From JAPHTQ01 sp050302275 (GTDB lineage: Bacteria > Pseudomonadota > Gammaproteobacteria > Thiohalomonadales > Thiohalomonadaceae): a stretch of 10,297 bases of DNA. Numbering within the stretch: the first letter of the stretch is position 1; every line of letters starts with the position of its first letter. The notes below the pieces were generated by a model. The model did no database searches, had not been told where the DNA came from, and worked only from the letters and a program-made list of their open reading frames with translations. Below are positions 1 to 7,268 of the stretch, one piece after another. Where the stretch lies: NCBI GenBank assembly GCA_050302275.1, contig JBNLAT010000068.1, positions 1-10,297 on the forward strand, in the 5' to 3' direction. A program made the translations under genes and the position numbers.

Positions 1-917
1 TGGAGCGCGGTTTTGGTCATACTCTGGGCAACGCCCTGCGCCGCATTCTGCTCTCCTCCATGGTGGGCAGCGCGATCACCGAGGCGAGCATCGACGGCGT
101 ACTGCACGAATACACCGCTATTGAGGGTGTGCAGGAAGACGTTATCGAAATTCTGCTCAACCTGAAGGGTGTCGCGATTCGCCTGAACAACCGCCAGCAG
201 GCCACGCTGAATCTGAAAAAGAGCGGCCCCGGCCTGGTGACCGCCGGCGACATCGAACTGGACCATGATGTTGAAATCATGAATCCAGAGCATGTCATCG
301 CCAACCTGACCAAGGGCGGCGAGCTGAGCATGACCCTGAAAGTTGAACAGGGCCGTGGCTACCAGCCAGCTAACCTGCGTGCCGATGCCGACGATGAATC
401 CCGTCCTATCGGTTCCCTGCTGATCGATGCTTCCTACAGCCCGATTAGCCGCGTGGCCTACGCCGTTGAGCGTGCTCGTGTCGAGCAGCGCACCGACCTG
501 GACAAACTGGTACTGGAGATTGAAACCAACGGTACCATCGAGGCCGATGAGGCGATCCGCAAGGCCGCCACCATCCTGCAGGACCAGCTCTCCAGCTTCG
601 TTGATCTGGAAGGCAAGGCCCAGGCCGTGGAAGAGTCCGCCGAGCCTGAGATCGACCCGATCCTGCTGCGCCCGGTTGACGATCTGGAACTGACTGTTCG
701 TTCCGCCAATTGCCTCAAGGCTGAGAACATTTACTACATCGGTGACCTGATTCAGCGCACCGAGGTTGAGTTGCTGAAGACCCCGAACCTGGGCAAGAAG
801 TCGCTCACCGAAATTAAAGACGTGTTGGCTTCACGTGGTCTTTCCCTGGGCATGCGCCTGGAGAACTGGCCGCCCGCCAGCATCAAGAATGCGGAGGACG
901 CCAAGGCTAGCGCCTGA
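1..917 (+). CDS. rpoA: RNA polymerase alpha subunit, 5'-truncated by window edge
   Basis: Alpha subunit of DNA-directed RNA polymerase. It dimerises to seed core enzyme assembly, and its C-terminal domain contacts UP elements and activators. The reading frame is open from base 3 and starts mid-protein at ERGFGHTLGNALRR, which corresponds to about residue 32 of E. coli RpoA. About 31 N-terminal residues therefore lie outside the window, 304 residues are visible, and the full length would be about 335 (E. coli 329). The N-terminal dimerisation domain is followed by an acidic linker (around VEESAEPEID) and the C-terminal domain. That domain keeps the DNA- and activator-contacting segments VRSANC and LGKKS, and ends in the typical RLENWPPASI stretch. 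The first in-frame ATG in the window (base 60) is internal and is not the start. rplQ follows after 37 bp, the usual end of the alpha operon. Identification is essentially certain. Confidence 0.98.
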   Translation, partial: ERGFGHTLGNALRRILLSSMVGSAITEASIDGVLHEYTAIEGVQEDVIEILLNLKGVAIRLNNRQQATLNLKKSGPGLVTAGDIELDHDVEIMNPEHVIANLTKGGELSMTLKVEQGRGYQPANLRADADDESRPIGSLLIDASYSPISRVAYAVERARVEQRTDLDKLVLEIETNGTIEADEAIRKAATILQDQLSSFVDLEGKAQAVEESAEPEIDPILLRPVDDLELTVRSANCLKAENIYYIGDLIQRTEVELLKTPNLGKKSLTEIKDVLASRGLSLGMRLENWPPASIKNAEDAKASA

Positions 918-954
918 GTGTCACCGAGTTAGATAGCATTTAAAGGAAAGTCCT

Positions 955-1341
955 ATGCGTCACCGTCAATCTGGTCGCCAACTGAACCGCAACAGCAGCA
1001 GCCGTAAGGCCATGTTTCGCAACATGGCGGCCTCTCTGCTGCGTCATGAACTGATCAAGACCACCCTGCCCAAGGCCAAAGAGCTGCGTCGCGTTGCCGA
1101 GCCGCTGATCACCATGGCCAAGAGCGATAGCGTTGCTAACCGCCGTCTGGCTTTCGACCGCCTGCGTGACCGCGAAGTGGTTACCAAGCTGTTCAACGAG
1201 CTGGGCCCGCGCTACGAAAGCCGTCCCGGTGGTTACCTGCGTATCCTCAAGTGCGGTTTCCGCGCTGGCGACAATGCGCCGATGGCCTATGTCGAGCTGG
1301 TGGATCGTGCGGTGGAAGCGGAAGAGGCCGATAGCGAATAA
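955..1341 (+). CDS. rplQ: 50S ribosomal protein L17
   Basis: Large-subunit ribosomal protein bL17, a 128-residue protein of normal length for the family. It begins with the hallmark MRHRQSGRQLNRNSSSR and continues with the conserved block around LLRHELIKTTLPKAKELR, then the segment GGYLRILKCGFRAGDNAPMA, and ends in a short acidic tail. The ATG at 955 is preceded by an AAAGGAAAG ribosome-binding sequence (about 941-949). It lies 37 bp after the rpoA stop with no terminator between them, so it is cotranscribed with rpoA as the last gene of the operon. A strong intrinsic terminator follows. Confidence 0.98.
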   Translation: MRHRQSGRQLNRNSSSRKAMFRNMAASLLRHELIKTTLPKAKELRRVAEPLITMAKSDSVANRRLAFDRLRDREVVTKLFNELGPRYESRPGGYLRILKCGFRAGDNAPMAYVELVDRAVEAEEADSE

Positions 1342-1368
1342 GCTATTTTGTGCTGTAGTTTCCATAGC

Positions 1369-1400
1369 AAAAAGCCGGGCCTTGTGCCCGGCTTTTTGTT
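1369..1400 (+). terminator. Rho-independent terminator ending the rpoA-rplQ operon
   Basis: A perfect 12-bp inverted repeat (AAAAAGCCGGGC at 1369-1380 pairing with GCCCGGCTTTTT at 1386-1397) encloses a 5-nt loop, CTTGT. The 3' arm runs into a T-rich stretch. The hairpin starts 27 bp after the rplQ stop. Because the arms carry A-run and T-run ends, it could also work on the minus strand, although no minus-strand gene reaches it. Confidence 0.93.
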
Positions 1401-1436
1401 TCTGGCAGGATGAAAACTGTTGCCATGGAAGCCGTA

Positions 1437-1444
1437 GAGAGGGA
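1437..1444 (+). promoter_or_regulatory. Ribosome-binding site that sets the start of the SAM hydrolase
   Basis: GAGAGGGA ends four bases before the ATG at 1449. The upstream in-frame ATG at 1410 has AGGA directly abutting it, which is too close for efficient initiation, and it would add a 13-residue extension to the normal family N-terminus (ILTDFG). The start at 1449 is therefore preferred. Confidence 0.7.
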
Positions 1445-1448
1445 CAGC

Positions 1449-2195
1449 ATGATCGCGATATTGACCGACTTCGGGCTGGATGGTCCCTACACGGGAGTGA
1501 TGAAATCCATTCTCGCCCATCGTGCGCCACAGGTGCCGGTTATCGACCTGTTTGCCGATATTCCTACCCATAATATTCAGTCTGGCGCCCATCTACTGGC
1601 GGCCTATCAGGCAGAATTCCCTCCTGAAACCATCTTTCTCTGTGTCGTCGACCCAGGCGTCGGCAGTGAACAGCGCGAGCCGGTTATCGTGCGGGCGGGG
1701 CGTAACTGGTATGTTGGCCCGGATAACGGCCTGTTCGACGTGGTAGCTGCGCGTAGCGAAGCGGTTGATGCCTGGCGTATCCGCTGGCGGCCTGAACGGA
1801 TGAGCGCCAGTTTCCACGGTCGCGATCTGTTCGCGCCGGTGGCGGCGATGCTGGCGATGGGAGACTTTCCCGAGGCCCAGTCCTATCAATTCAAACTCAG
1901 TGCAGGGATGGGGGATGACCTGCCCGAGGTGGTCTATGTCGACCGTTTCGGCAATCTGCTGACCGGGATTCGTGCAGCGAATCTGGGCAATATCGAGAGC
2001 CTGACTTTCAAGGGGCAGAAAGTGCCGCGGGTCTGGACCTTCAGCGACGTGCCGGAGGGCCAGCCACTCTGTTACGAGAATCCCACTGGCCTGTTAGAGA
2101 TCGCCGTCAATTGCAGCCGTGCAGACGACTATTTCAACGTCAGCATCGGCGATCAGATCGAACTAACCGAAGTCAGCGTTTCAGAAACGGCTTGA
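1449..2195 (+). CDS. S-adenosyl-L-methionine hydrolase (adenosine-forming), DUF62 family
   Basis: Belongs to the SAM hydroxide adenosyltransferase family (DUF62, related to SAM-dependent chlorinases and fluorinases). Known members hydrolyse SAM to adenosine and methionine in the cytoplasm. The 248-residue product shows the family landmarks: ILTDFGLDGPYTG at the N-terminus, VVDPGVG (D68), GPDNGLF (about 90-96), FHGRDLFAPVA (H123) and the C-terminal-domain segment VDRFGNLLTGI. The family is reported to use an Asp-Arg-His triad. D68 and H123 are clear, but the segment after VDPGVG reads SEQREP, so the arginine sits one position later than I expect (R76). The gene lies 51 bp after the rplQ terminator. 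Its own promoter is not obvious and may overlap the terminator region. Its 3' end overlaps uvrA tail-to-tail by 23 bp. The family call is firm, but the physiological role is unclear. Confidence 0.9.
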   Translation: MIAILTDFGLDGPYTGVMKSILAHRAPQVPVIDLFADIPTHNIQSGAHLLAAYQAEFPPETIFLCVVDPGVGSEQREPVIVRAGRNWYVGPDNGLFDVVAARSEAVDAWRIRWRPERMSASFHGRDLFAPVAAMLAMGDFPEAQSYQFKLSAGMGDDLPEVVYVDRFGNLLTGIRAANLGNIESLTFKGQKVPRVWTFSDVPEGQPLCYENPTGLLEIAVNCSRADDYFNVSIGDQIELTEVSVSETA

Positions 2196-4995
2196 GGAAA
2201 CGTCCGGTGTGAGAGGCCTTGCAGGCCGCCACCTGTTCCGGCGTACCAGCGATCAGCAGTTCTCCTCCCCGATCACCACCCTCAGGCCCAAGATCCAGGA
2301 TCCAGTCAGCGGTCTTGATCACATCGAGATTGTGTTCGATCACCACGATGGTATTGCCGTGGTCGCGCAGGCGATGCAGCACGGTCAGCAACTGTTCGAT
2401 GTCGTGAAAGTGCAGACCGGTGGTCGGCTCGTCGAGGATGTAGAGGGTGTTGCCGGTATCCCGCTTGGAGAGCTCCCGTGCTAGTTTGACTCGCTGTGCC
2501 TCGCCGCCGGAGAGGGTGGTGGCGGACTGCCCCAGTTTGATGTAACTGAGGCCGACGTCGAGCAGGGTCTGTAGTTTGCGTGCGATCACCGGCACCGCGT
2601 CGAAGAACTCCCGCGCATCCTCCACGGTCATCTCCAGCACTTCGTAGATGTTTCGCCCCTTGTACTGCACCTCGAGGGTTTCCCGGTTATAGCGCTTGCC
2701 CTTGCAGACATCGCAGGGGACGTAGATATCGGGCAGGAAGTGCATCTCCACCTTGATCATGCCGTCCCCCTGACACGCCTCGCAACGCCCACCCTTAACG
2801 TTAAAGGAGAAGCGCCCCGGATTGTAACCACGGGCACGGGCTTCCTGAGTGCCAGAGAAGAGGTCACGGATCGGGGTAAACAGGCCGGTGTAGGTCGCCG
2901 GGTTGGATCTTGGCGTACGGCCGATGGGACTCTGGTCGATGTCCACCACCTTGTCGAACTGCTCCAGACCGATGATTTCGGCACAGGGCGCCGGGTCTTC
3001 GCCGCTGCCGTTGAGGGCCAGGGCGGCGTTGCGGTAGAGGGTGTCGTTGATCAGGGTCGATTTGCCGGAGCCGGAGACCCCGGTCACGCAGGTCATCAGT
3101 CCCAGCGGCAGATCGATATTGACCCCCTTGAGGTTGTTACCGGTGGCGCCACGCAGTTTTAGCTGCCTTTTTGGATCGGGGGCGTGCCGCTGCTGCGGCA
3201 CCTCGATGGCGCGTTTGCCGGAGAGATACTGTCCGGTAAGCGAGGCCGGGTTAGCCAGCACTTGCTTCGGTGTGCCCTGAGCGACGATCTCGCCGCCATG
3301 GATACCTGCGCCGGGACCGATGTCGACCACATGGTCGGCGCTGCGGATCGCGTCTTCGTCATGCTCCACCACGATCACCGTATTGCCCAAGTCGCGCAGA
3401 CGGAACAGGGTCTCCAGCAGCCGCTCGTTGTCGCGCTGGTGCAGACCGATGGAGGGTTCGTCGAGGATGTACATGACGCCCACCAGCCCGGCGCCGATTT
3501 GACTGGCCAGGCGGATACGCTGGGCTTCGCCGCCGGATAGGGTGTCGGCGCTGCGCTCCAGAGTCAGATAGTCGAGGCCGACGTTAACCAGGAAGGTGAG
3601 GCGTTCGCCGATCTCCTTGAGGATTTTGCTGGCGATCTCGCCACGCCAGCCGGGCAGTAGCAGATCGTCGAAAAATTCCCGTGCCCGACCTACCGGCATC
3701 GAGGTAATGGCGGGCAGGTTGTGTCCGGCGATAAAGACATGCCGCGCCGCTTCGTTAAGGCGACTGCCGTGGCAGCTGGGGCAGTGCTGCTGGCTGAGGT
3801 ACTTGCTCAACTCCTCGCGCACCACGTTGGAGTCGGTATCGCGGTAGCGCCGCTCCATGTTGGGGATGATGCCCTCGAAGGTATGGGTGCGGATGCTCTT
3901 ACCGCTGCGGTCCGACTGATAGGTGAAGGTGATCTCCTCGTCACCGCTGCCGTGCAGCAGGATCTCGCGGATACGCTTGGGCAGATCCTCGTAGGGGCTA
4001 TCGATATCGAAATCGTAGTGTGCCGCCAGTGAAGTCAGTAACTGGAAATAGTAGGCATTGCGTCGATCCCAGCCACGAATGGCACCACCGGCCAGGCTTA
4101 GTTCCGGATGAGCGACAATACGTGCCGGATCGAAAAACTGGCGTACCCCGAGGCCGTCGCAGGTGGGGCAGGCCCCCGCCGGGTTGTTGAAGGAGAACAG
4201 CCGTGGCTCCAGTTCTGTCAGTGAGTAGTTGCACACCGGGCAGGCATAGCGGGCTGAGAAGGTGAGTTCATTCTGTTCGCCGTCGATAAATGCGACCCGT
4301 ATCAGGCCGTCGCTGAGGTGCAGGGCAGTCTCGATGGAGTCGGCCAGACGTTGCTTGATATCGGCGCGAACCTTGAAACGGTCGATCACTGCCTCGATGG
4401 TATGTTTCTTACGCAACTCTAACGACGGCGCCTGGTCCAACTCGACGACCTTGCCGTTTATCCGGGCACGAATGTAGCCCTGGGCGCGCAGCTCTTCGAT
4501 GACCTGAATATGCTCGCCCTTACGCTGTTGTACCACCGGGGCAAGCAGCATCAGTTTGTTGCCTTCGGGCAGCTCCAGGATCTGGTCGACCATCTGACTG
4601 ACGGTCTGCGCCTCCAGCACCGTGTCGTGTTCCGGGCAGTGGGGTTCACCGGCGCGGGCGAAGAGCAGGCGAAGGTAGTCGTAGATCTCGGTCACGGTAC
4701 CGACGGTGGAGCGAGGGTTGTGTGAGGCCGATTTCTGTTCGATGGAGATGGCAGGCGATAGACCTTCGATATGGTCGATGTCCGGTTTTTCCATCATCGA
4801 CAGGAACTGTCGGGCGTAGCTGGAGAGCGACTCCACGTAACGCCGTTGGCCTTCGGCATAGATGGTGTCGAAGGCGAGTGATGATTTGCCGGAGCCGGAA
4901 AGGCCGGTGAAGACGATTAACTTGTCGCGCGGCAGCGTGATGTCGATATTTTTCAGATTGTGGGTGCGTGCGCCGCGTAAAATGATGGAGTCCAT
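2173..4995 (-). CDS. uvrA: Excinuclease ABC subunit A
   Basis: DNA-damage recognition ATPase of nucleotide excision repair. As a dimer it loads UvrB onto lesions. The product is 940 residues, the length I recall for E. coli UvrA. Both ABC ATPase modules are complete: Walker A GLSGSGKS (31-38) and GVSGSGKS (639-646), signature LSGGEAQR (486-493 and 828-835), and Walker B ILDEPSIG (510-517) and ILDEPTTG (853-860). Zinc-binding cysteine pairs are seen at C252/C255 with C276/C279, and at C738/C741 with C761/C764, with an extra CPSC at 405-408. The start MDSIILRGARTHNLKN matches the family N-terminus. The gene is divergent from the MFS transporter and convergent with the SAM hydrolase. In E. coli uvrA is SOS-regulated, but no CTG-N10-CAG box is visible here. 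Confidence 0.98.
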   Translation of the reverse strand: MDSIILRGARTHNLKNIDITLPRDKLIVFTGLSGSGKSSLAFDTIYAEGQRRYVESLSSYARQFLSMMEKPDIDHIEGLSPAISIEQKSASHNPRSTVGTVTEIYDYLRLLFARAGEPHCPEHDTVLEAQTVSQMVDQILELPEGNKLMLLAPVVQQRKGEHIQVIEELRAQGYIRARINGKVVELDQAPSLELRKKHTIEAVIDRFKVRADIKQRLADSIETALHLSDGLIRVAFIDGEQNELTFSARYACPVCNYSLTELEPRLFSFNNPAGACPTCDGLGVRQFFDPARIVAHPELSLAGGAIRGWDRRNAYYFQLLTSLAAHYDFDIDSPYEDLPKRIREILLHGSGDEEITFTYQSDRSGKSIRTHTFEGIIPNMERRYRDTDSNVVREELSKYLSQQHCPSCHGSRLNEAARHVFIAGHNLPAITSMPVGRAREFFDDLLLPGWRGEIASKILKEIGERLTFLVNVGLDYLTLERSADTLSGGEAQRIRLASQIGAGLVGVMYILDEPSIGLHQRDNERLLETLFRLRDLGNTVIVVEHDEDAIRSADHVVDIGPGAGIHGGEIVAQGTPKQVLANPASLTGQYLSGKRAIEVPQQRHAPDPKRQLKLRGATGNNLKGVNIDLPLGLMTCVTGVSGSGKSTLINDTLYRNAALALNGSGEDPAPCAEIIGLEQFDKVVDIDQSPIGRTPRSNPATYTGLFTPIRDLFSGTQEARARGYNPGRFSFNVKGGRCEACQGDGMIKVEMHFLPDIYVPCDVCKGKRYNRETLEVQYKGRNIYEVLEMTVEDAREFFDAVPVIARKLQTLLDVGLSYIKLGQSATTLSGGEAQRVKLARELSKRDTGNTLYILDEPTTGLHFHDIEQLLTVLHRLRDHGNTIVVIEHNLDVIKTADWILDLGPEGGDRGGELLIAGTPEQVAACKASHTGRFLKPFLKR

Positions 4996-5024
4996 GCTCG
5001 TTCCCGTGTTAAACCTAACCTGCT

Positions 5025-5054
5025 ACTATACGACCGTTCCCTATACATGCGCAA
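5025..5054 (-). promoter_or_regulatory. Possible sigma-70 promoter for uvrA
   Basis: Read on the minus strand, TATAGT (complement of 5025-5030) is a five-of-six match to the -10 consensus. TTGCGC (complement of 5049-5054) lies 18 bp upstream as a weak -35, matching only its TTG. The -10 is about 30 bp from the uvrA start codon, leaving a short leader. The position suits a promoter, but the -35 is poor, so this is tentative. I could not define a convincing plus-strand promoter for the MFS gene in the same 109-bp divergent gap. Confidence 0.35.
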
Positions 5055-5104
5055 AATAATAAAGATTTTTCGGCAACCGCTATTTCCCCGGGTTTTTTAG
5101 CAAC

Positions 5105-6475
5105 ATGTCCGCATCGACTATGACAAAAATGGAGCGGCGCGCCGCCCTCTCCCTCGCCTCTATCATCTCCCTGCGTATGCTGGGCCTGTTTATGATCCTG
5201 CCGGTGTTCGCCCTCTATGCGGAGCACCTCAAGGGTGTCACCCCATTCCAGGTGGGCCTGGCCATCGGCATCTACGGCCTGACCCAGGCGATGCTGCAGA
5301 TCCCATTCGGCATGCTTTCCGATCGTATTGGCCGCAAGCCGGTGATTGCCCTCGGCCTGCTGATCTTTGCCGGTGGTAGTGTAGTTGCCGCGATGGCCCA
5401 CACCATCGAAGGGGTGATCCTCGGCCGAGCCCTGCAGGGCGCTGGTGCGGTGGCAGCGGCGATTATGGCACTGGCGGCAGACCTCACCTCCGAAGAACAC
5501 CGCACCAAGGCGATGGCCATCATCGGCATGAGCATCGGTCTCTCCTTTGTTGTGGCGATGGTCGGCGGACCGCTGCTCAATCACTGGATTGGGGTGCCCG
5601 GAATCTTTGGTCTAATTGCTGTGCTGGCCCTGCTGGGAATTGCGCTGCTCTATCTGGTGGTCCCCAACCCGCAGCGTAGTGTGTTCCATCGCGATGCCGA
5701 GGTGGAACCGGCCCAGTTCCGCCAGGTACTGCGCAACGGTCAGTTGCTGCGGCTCGATCTGGGGATCTTTACCCTGCATCTGGCGCTGACGGCCAGTTTC
5801 GTGGTCTTGCCATTGGCGTTGGTCGACAGCGGTCTGATCGCGCAGCACCACACCTGGCTCTATCTACCGGTAATGGTGCTGGGGATGGCGCTGGCGATAC
5901 CGTTCATCATCATTGCCGAGAAGAAGCGCAAGATGAAGCAGGTCTATATCGGCGCGGTGACGGTATTGATGCTCTCGCAGTTTGGGCTCAACTGGGGCCA
6001 GCACCATTTCTGGGCCATTGCGGTGCTGTTGCAGTTCTTCTTCATCGCCTTCAATCTGCTCGAGGCAACCCTGCCTTCGCTGATCAGTAAGATCGCTCCG
6101 GCCCAGAGCAAGGGCACGGCGATGGGGGTCTACACCAGTTCCCAGTTTATCGGTGCCTTTGTCGGTGGCGCCGCGGGCGGCTGGCTGCACGGCCAGTTTG
6201 GTAATGGTACGGTGTTTCTGTTCAGTGCCGGAATGATTAGCCTGTGGTGGCTGGCAGCCCTGAGTATGCGTCAGCCGCCCTATTTGAGTAATGAAATGTT
6301 GTCGGTGGCAGTGCACGATACCGATATGGCCGGTAGAATGGAGCAGGAGTTTCTCGCGCTTAGCGGGGTCGCCGAGGCGGTGGTCGTTGTTGAAGAGGGT
6401 ATCGCCTATCTGAAGGTGGATAGCAAGCTGCTGGATCGAGACGCGCTGGAACGCCTGGCAGTTGCCGGTTCCTAG
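5105..6475 (+). CDS. yajR: YajR-type major facilitator superfamily transporter
   Basis: Inner-membrane MFS transporter of 456 residues, close to E. coli YajR (about 454). Hydrophobic segments consistent with 12 helices fill residues 12 to about 385. MFS motif A is GMLSDRIGRK (69-78), and the helix-4 segment GRALQGAGAVAAAIMAL follows. LPSLISK and KGTAMGVYTSSQF in the second half also match YajR. The soluble C-terminal tail (about 397-456, through AVVVVEEGIAYLKVDSKLL) corresponds to the ferredoxin-like YAM domain that marks this subfamily. The substrate is not known to me. The ATG at 5105 has no clear Shine-Dalgarno sequence. In-frame ATGs at 5120 and 5129 are alternatives that also lack one, so the exact start is uncertain. 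ssb begins 45 bp downstream on the same strand, so cotranscription is plausible. Confidence 0.85.
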   Translation: MSASTMTKMERRAALSLASIISLRMLGLFMILPVFALYAEHLKGVTPFQVGLAIGIYGLTQAMLQIPFGMLSDRIGRKPVIALGLLIFAGGSVVAAMAHTIEGVILGRALQGAGAVAAAIMALAADLTSEEHRTKAMAIIGMSIGLSFVVAMVGGPLLNHWIGVPGIFGLIAVLALLGIALLYLVVPNPQRSVFHRDAEVEPAQFRQVLRNGQLLRLDLGIFTLHLALTASFVVLPLALVDSGLIAQHHTWLYLPVMVLGMALAIPFIIIAEKKRKMKQVYIGAVTVLMLSQFGLNWGQHHFWAIAVLLQFFFIAFNLLEATLPSLISKIAPAQSKGTAMGVYTSSQFIGAFVGGAAGGWLHGQFGNGTVFLFSAGMISLWWLAALSMRQPPYLSNEMLSVAVHDTDMAGRMEQEFLALSGVAEAVVVVEEGIAYLKVDSKLLDRDALERLAVAGS

Positions 6476-6520
6476 CCGGAAAAAATAACGTACAGGATTG
6501 ATAGGTAAGGGGATATAACG

Positions 6521-6997
6521 ATGGCACGTGGAATTAATAAGGTAATCCTGGTCGGCAATCTGGGGCAGGACCCGGAAGTGCGCTATACCGCCAATGGTGC
6601 GGCGGTTGCCAATATTTCGATCGCTACCAGCGAGCAGTGGACCGACAAGCAGTCGGGGCAGAAACAGGAACGTACCGAGTGGCACCGGGTAGTACTGTTC
6701 GGTCGTCTGGGTGAGATCGCCGGTGAATACCTGAAGAAGGGGTCCCAGGTTTATCTGGAAGGCAAGCTGCAGACCCGCAAGTGGCAGGACCAGAACGGTC
6801 AGGACCGCTATACCACCGAGATCGTGGCTAATGAAATGCAGATGCTGGGCGGACGTGGCGGTGCCTCCGACTACAGTCAGGGCGGCGCACCGGCACAGCA
6901 GTCCGCTCCGCGTCAGCAGCAGGGCGGTGGCGCACCGGCCCCGGCAGCTTCCGGCGGTAGCAATTTCGATGACTTCGATGACGATATCCCGTTCTGA
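6521..6997 (+). CDS. ssb: Single-stranded DNA-binding protein
   Basis: Coats single-stranded DNA during replication, recombination and repair, and recruits partners through its C-terminal tip. The 158-residue protein starts MARGINKVILVGNLGQDPEVRY, a classic SSB N-terminus. The OB-fold covers roughly residues 1-110, with aromatic DNA-stacking positions W40, W54, F60 and W88. A flexible Gly/Gln/Pro/Ala-rich linker (about 111-147) follows, and the protein ends in the acidic tip DFDDDIPF needed for partner binding. A good ribosome-binding site, TAAGGGGAT (6505-6513), precedes the ATG. In E. coli ssb is divergent from uvrA and shares an SOS box with it. Here the MFS gene sits between them and no LexA box is seen. 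A terminator follows the stop codon. Confidence 0.97.
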   Translation: MARGINKVILVGNLGQDPEVRYTANGAAVANISIATSEQWTDKQSGQKQERTEWHRVVLFGRLGEIAGEYLKKGSQVYLEGKLQTRKWQDQNGQDRYTTEIVANEMQMLGGRGGASDYSQGGAPAQQSAPRQQQGGGAPAPAASGGSNFDDFDDDIPF

Positions 6998-7024
6998 CCG
7001 GGCGTTATCGCAGCAAACAAACTT

Positions 7025-7056
7025 AAGACCGGCCTAAGCCGGTCTTTGTATTTTTG
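7025..7056 (+). terminator. Rho-independent terminator after ssb
   Basis: A perfect 9-bp stem (AAGACCGGC at 7025-7033 with GCCGGTCTT at 7038-7046) encloses a CTAA tetraloop and is followed by a T-rich tail (TGTATTTTTG). It lies 27 bp after the ssb stop. Confidence 0.9.
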
Positions 7057-7144
7057 CCCCCGGTTTTTCCGCTTAGCGGGTACTACTTTTTTGGGAGTCA
7101 AATAACCCTTCCCTTTGTGCAATAATCTAATACGAATGGACTAG

Positions 7145-7160
7145 AGCACGTGCGCGTGCT
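7145..7160. repeat. Inverted repeat AGCACG-TGCG-CGTGCT in the leader of the CsgD-like gene
   Basis: Perfect 6-bp arms flank a 4-bp centre, making a compact dyad about 110 bp upstream of the regulator's start codon. It lies just before the AT-rich repeat tract. It could be an operator for a dimeric regulator, possibly the CsgD-like protein itself, or simply a GC-rich hairpin. No known operator consensus is recognised. Confidence 0.45.
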
Positions 7161-7161
7161 G

Positions 7162-7205
7162 GCAATAAATAAGCAATAAAAAGCAGTAATAGTAAGAAGC
7201 AATAA
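7162..7205 (+). repeat. Short direct repeats GCAATAA (4 copies, one imperfect)
   Basis: GCAATAA occurs at 7162-7168, 7173-7179 and 7199-7205, with a variant GCAGTAA at 7183-7189. The first three copies start 11 and 10 bases apart, about one helical turn, and the last follows after 16. The tract is A-rich, unlike the roughly 60% GC neighbouring genes. It lies between two dyads upstream of the CsgD-like gene, which suits a binding array on one face of the helix, but slippage-prone low-complexity DNA is an alternative. Confidence 0.45.
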
Positions 7206-7215
7206 GAAGTATGGC

Positions 7216-7238
7216 GAGGTTGCCCGCGGGCAGACCTC
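7216..7238 (+). repeat. Extended inverted repeat around the palindrome TGCCCGCGGGCA
   Basis: A perfect 12-bp palindrome (7221-7232) is extended by GAGGT (7216-7220) pairing with ACCTC (7234-7238), with one unpaired G at 7233. It ends about 30 bp before the start codon of the CsgD-like regulator. In DNA it could be an operator. In RNA it would form a stable hairpin in the 5' leader just ahead of the ribosome-binding site. Only TTT follows the stem, so it is a poor intrinsic terminator. Confidence 0.55.
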
Positions 7239-7268
7239 TTTGATCTCCACACGGAACAGGGATTAATT

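Noticed and set aside
940..1592. Minus-strand frames opposite rplQ and the SAM hydrolase start
   Set aside because: They run through the rplQ terminator and oppose strongly conserved genes; no recognisable protein features.
5864..6685. Minus-strand frame of 273 codons opposite the MFS gene and ssb
   Set aside because: It spans two real genes and their gap, is rich in His, Gln and Arg as antisense frames often are, and shows no known motif.
7069..7092. Second terminator after ssb (CCGCT-T-AGCGG followed by a T-run)
   Set aside because: The palindrome allows only about a four-pair stem with a three-base loop, and the T-run starts six bases after it. The 9-bp hairpin at 7025-7046 is sufficient and much stronger.
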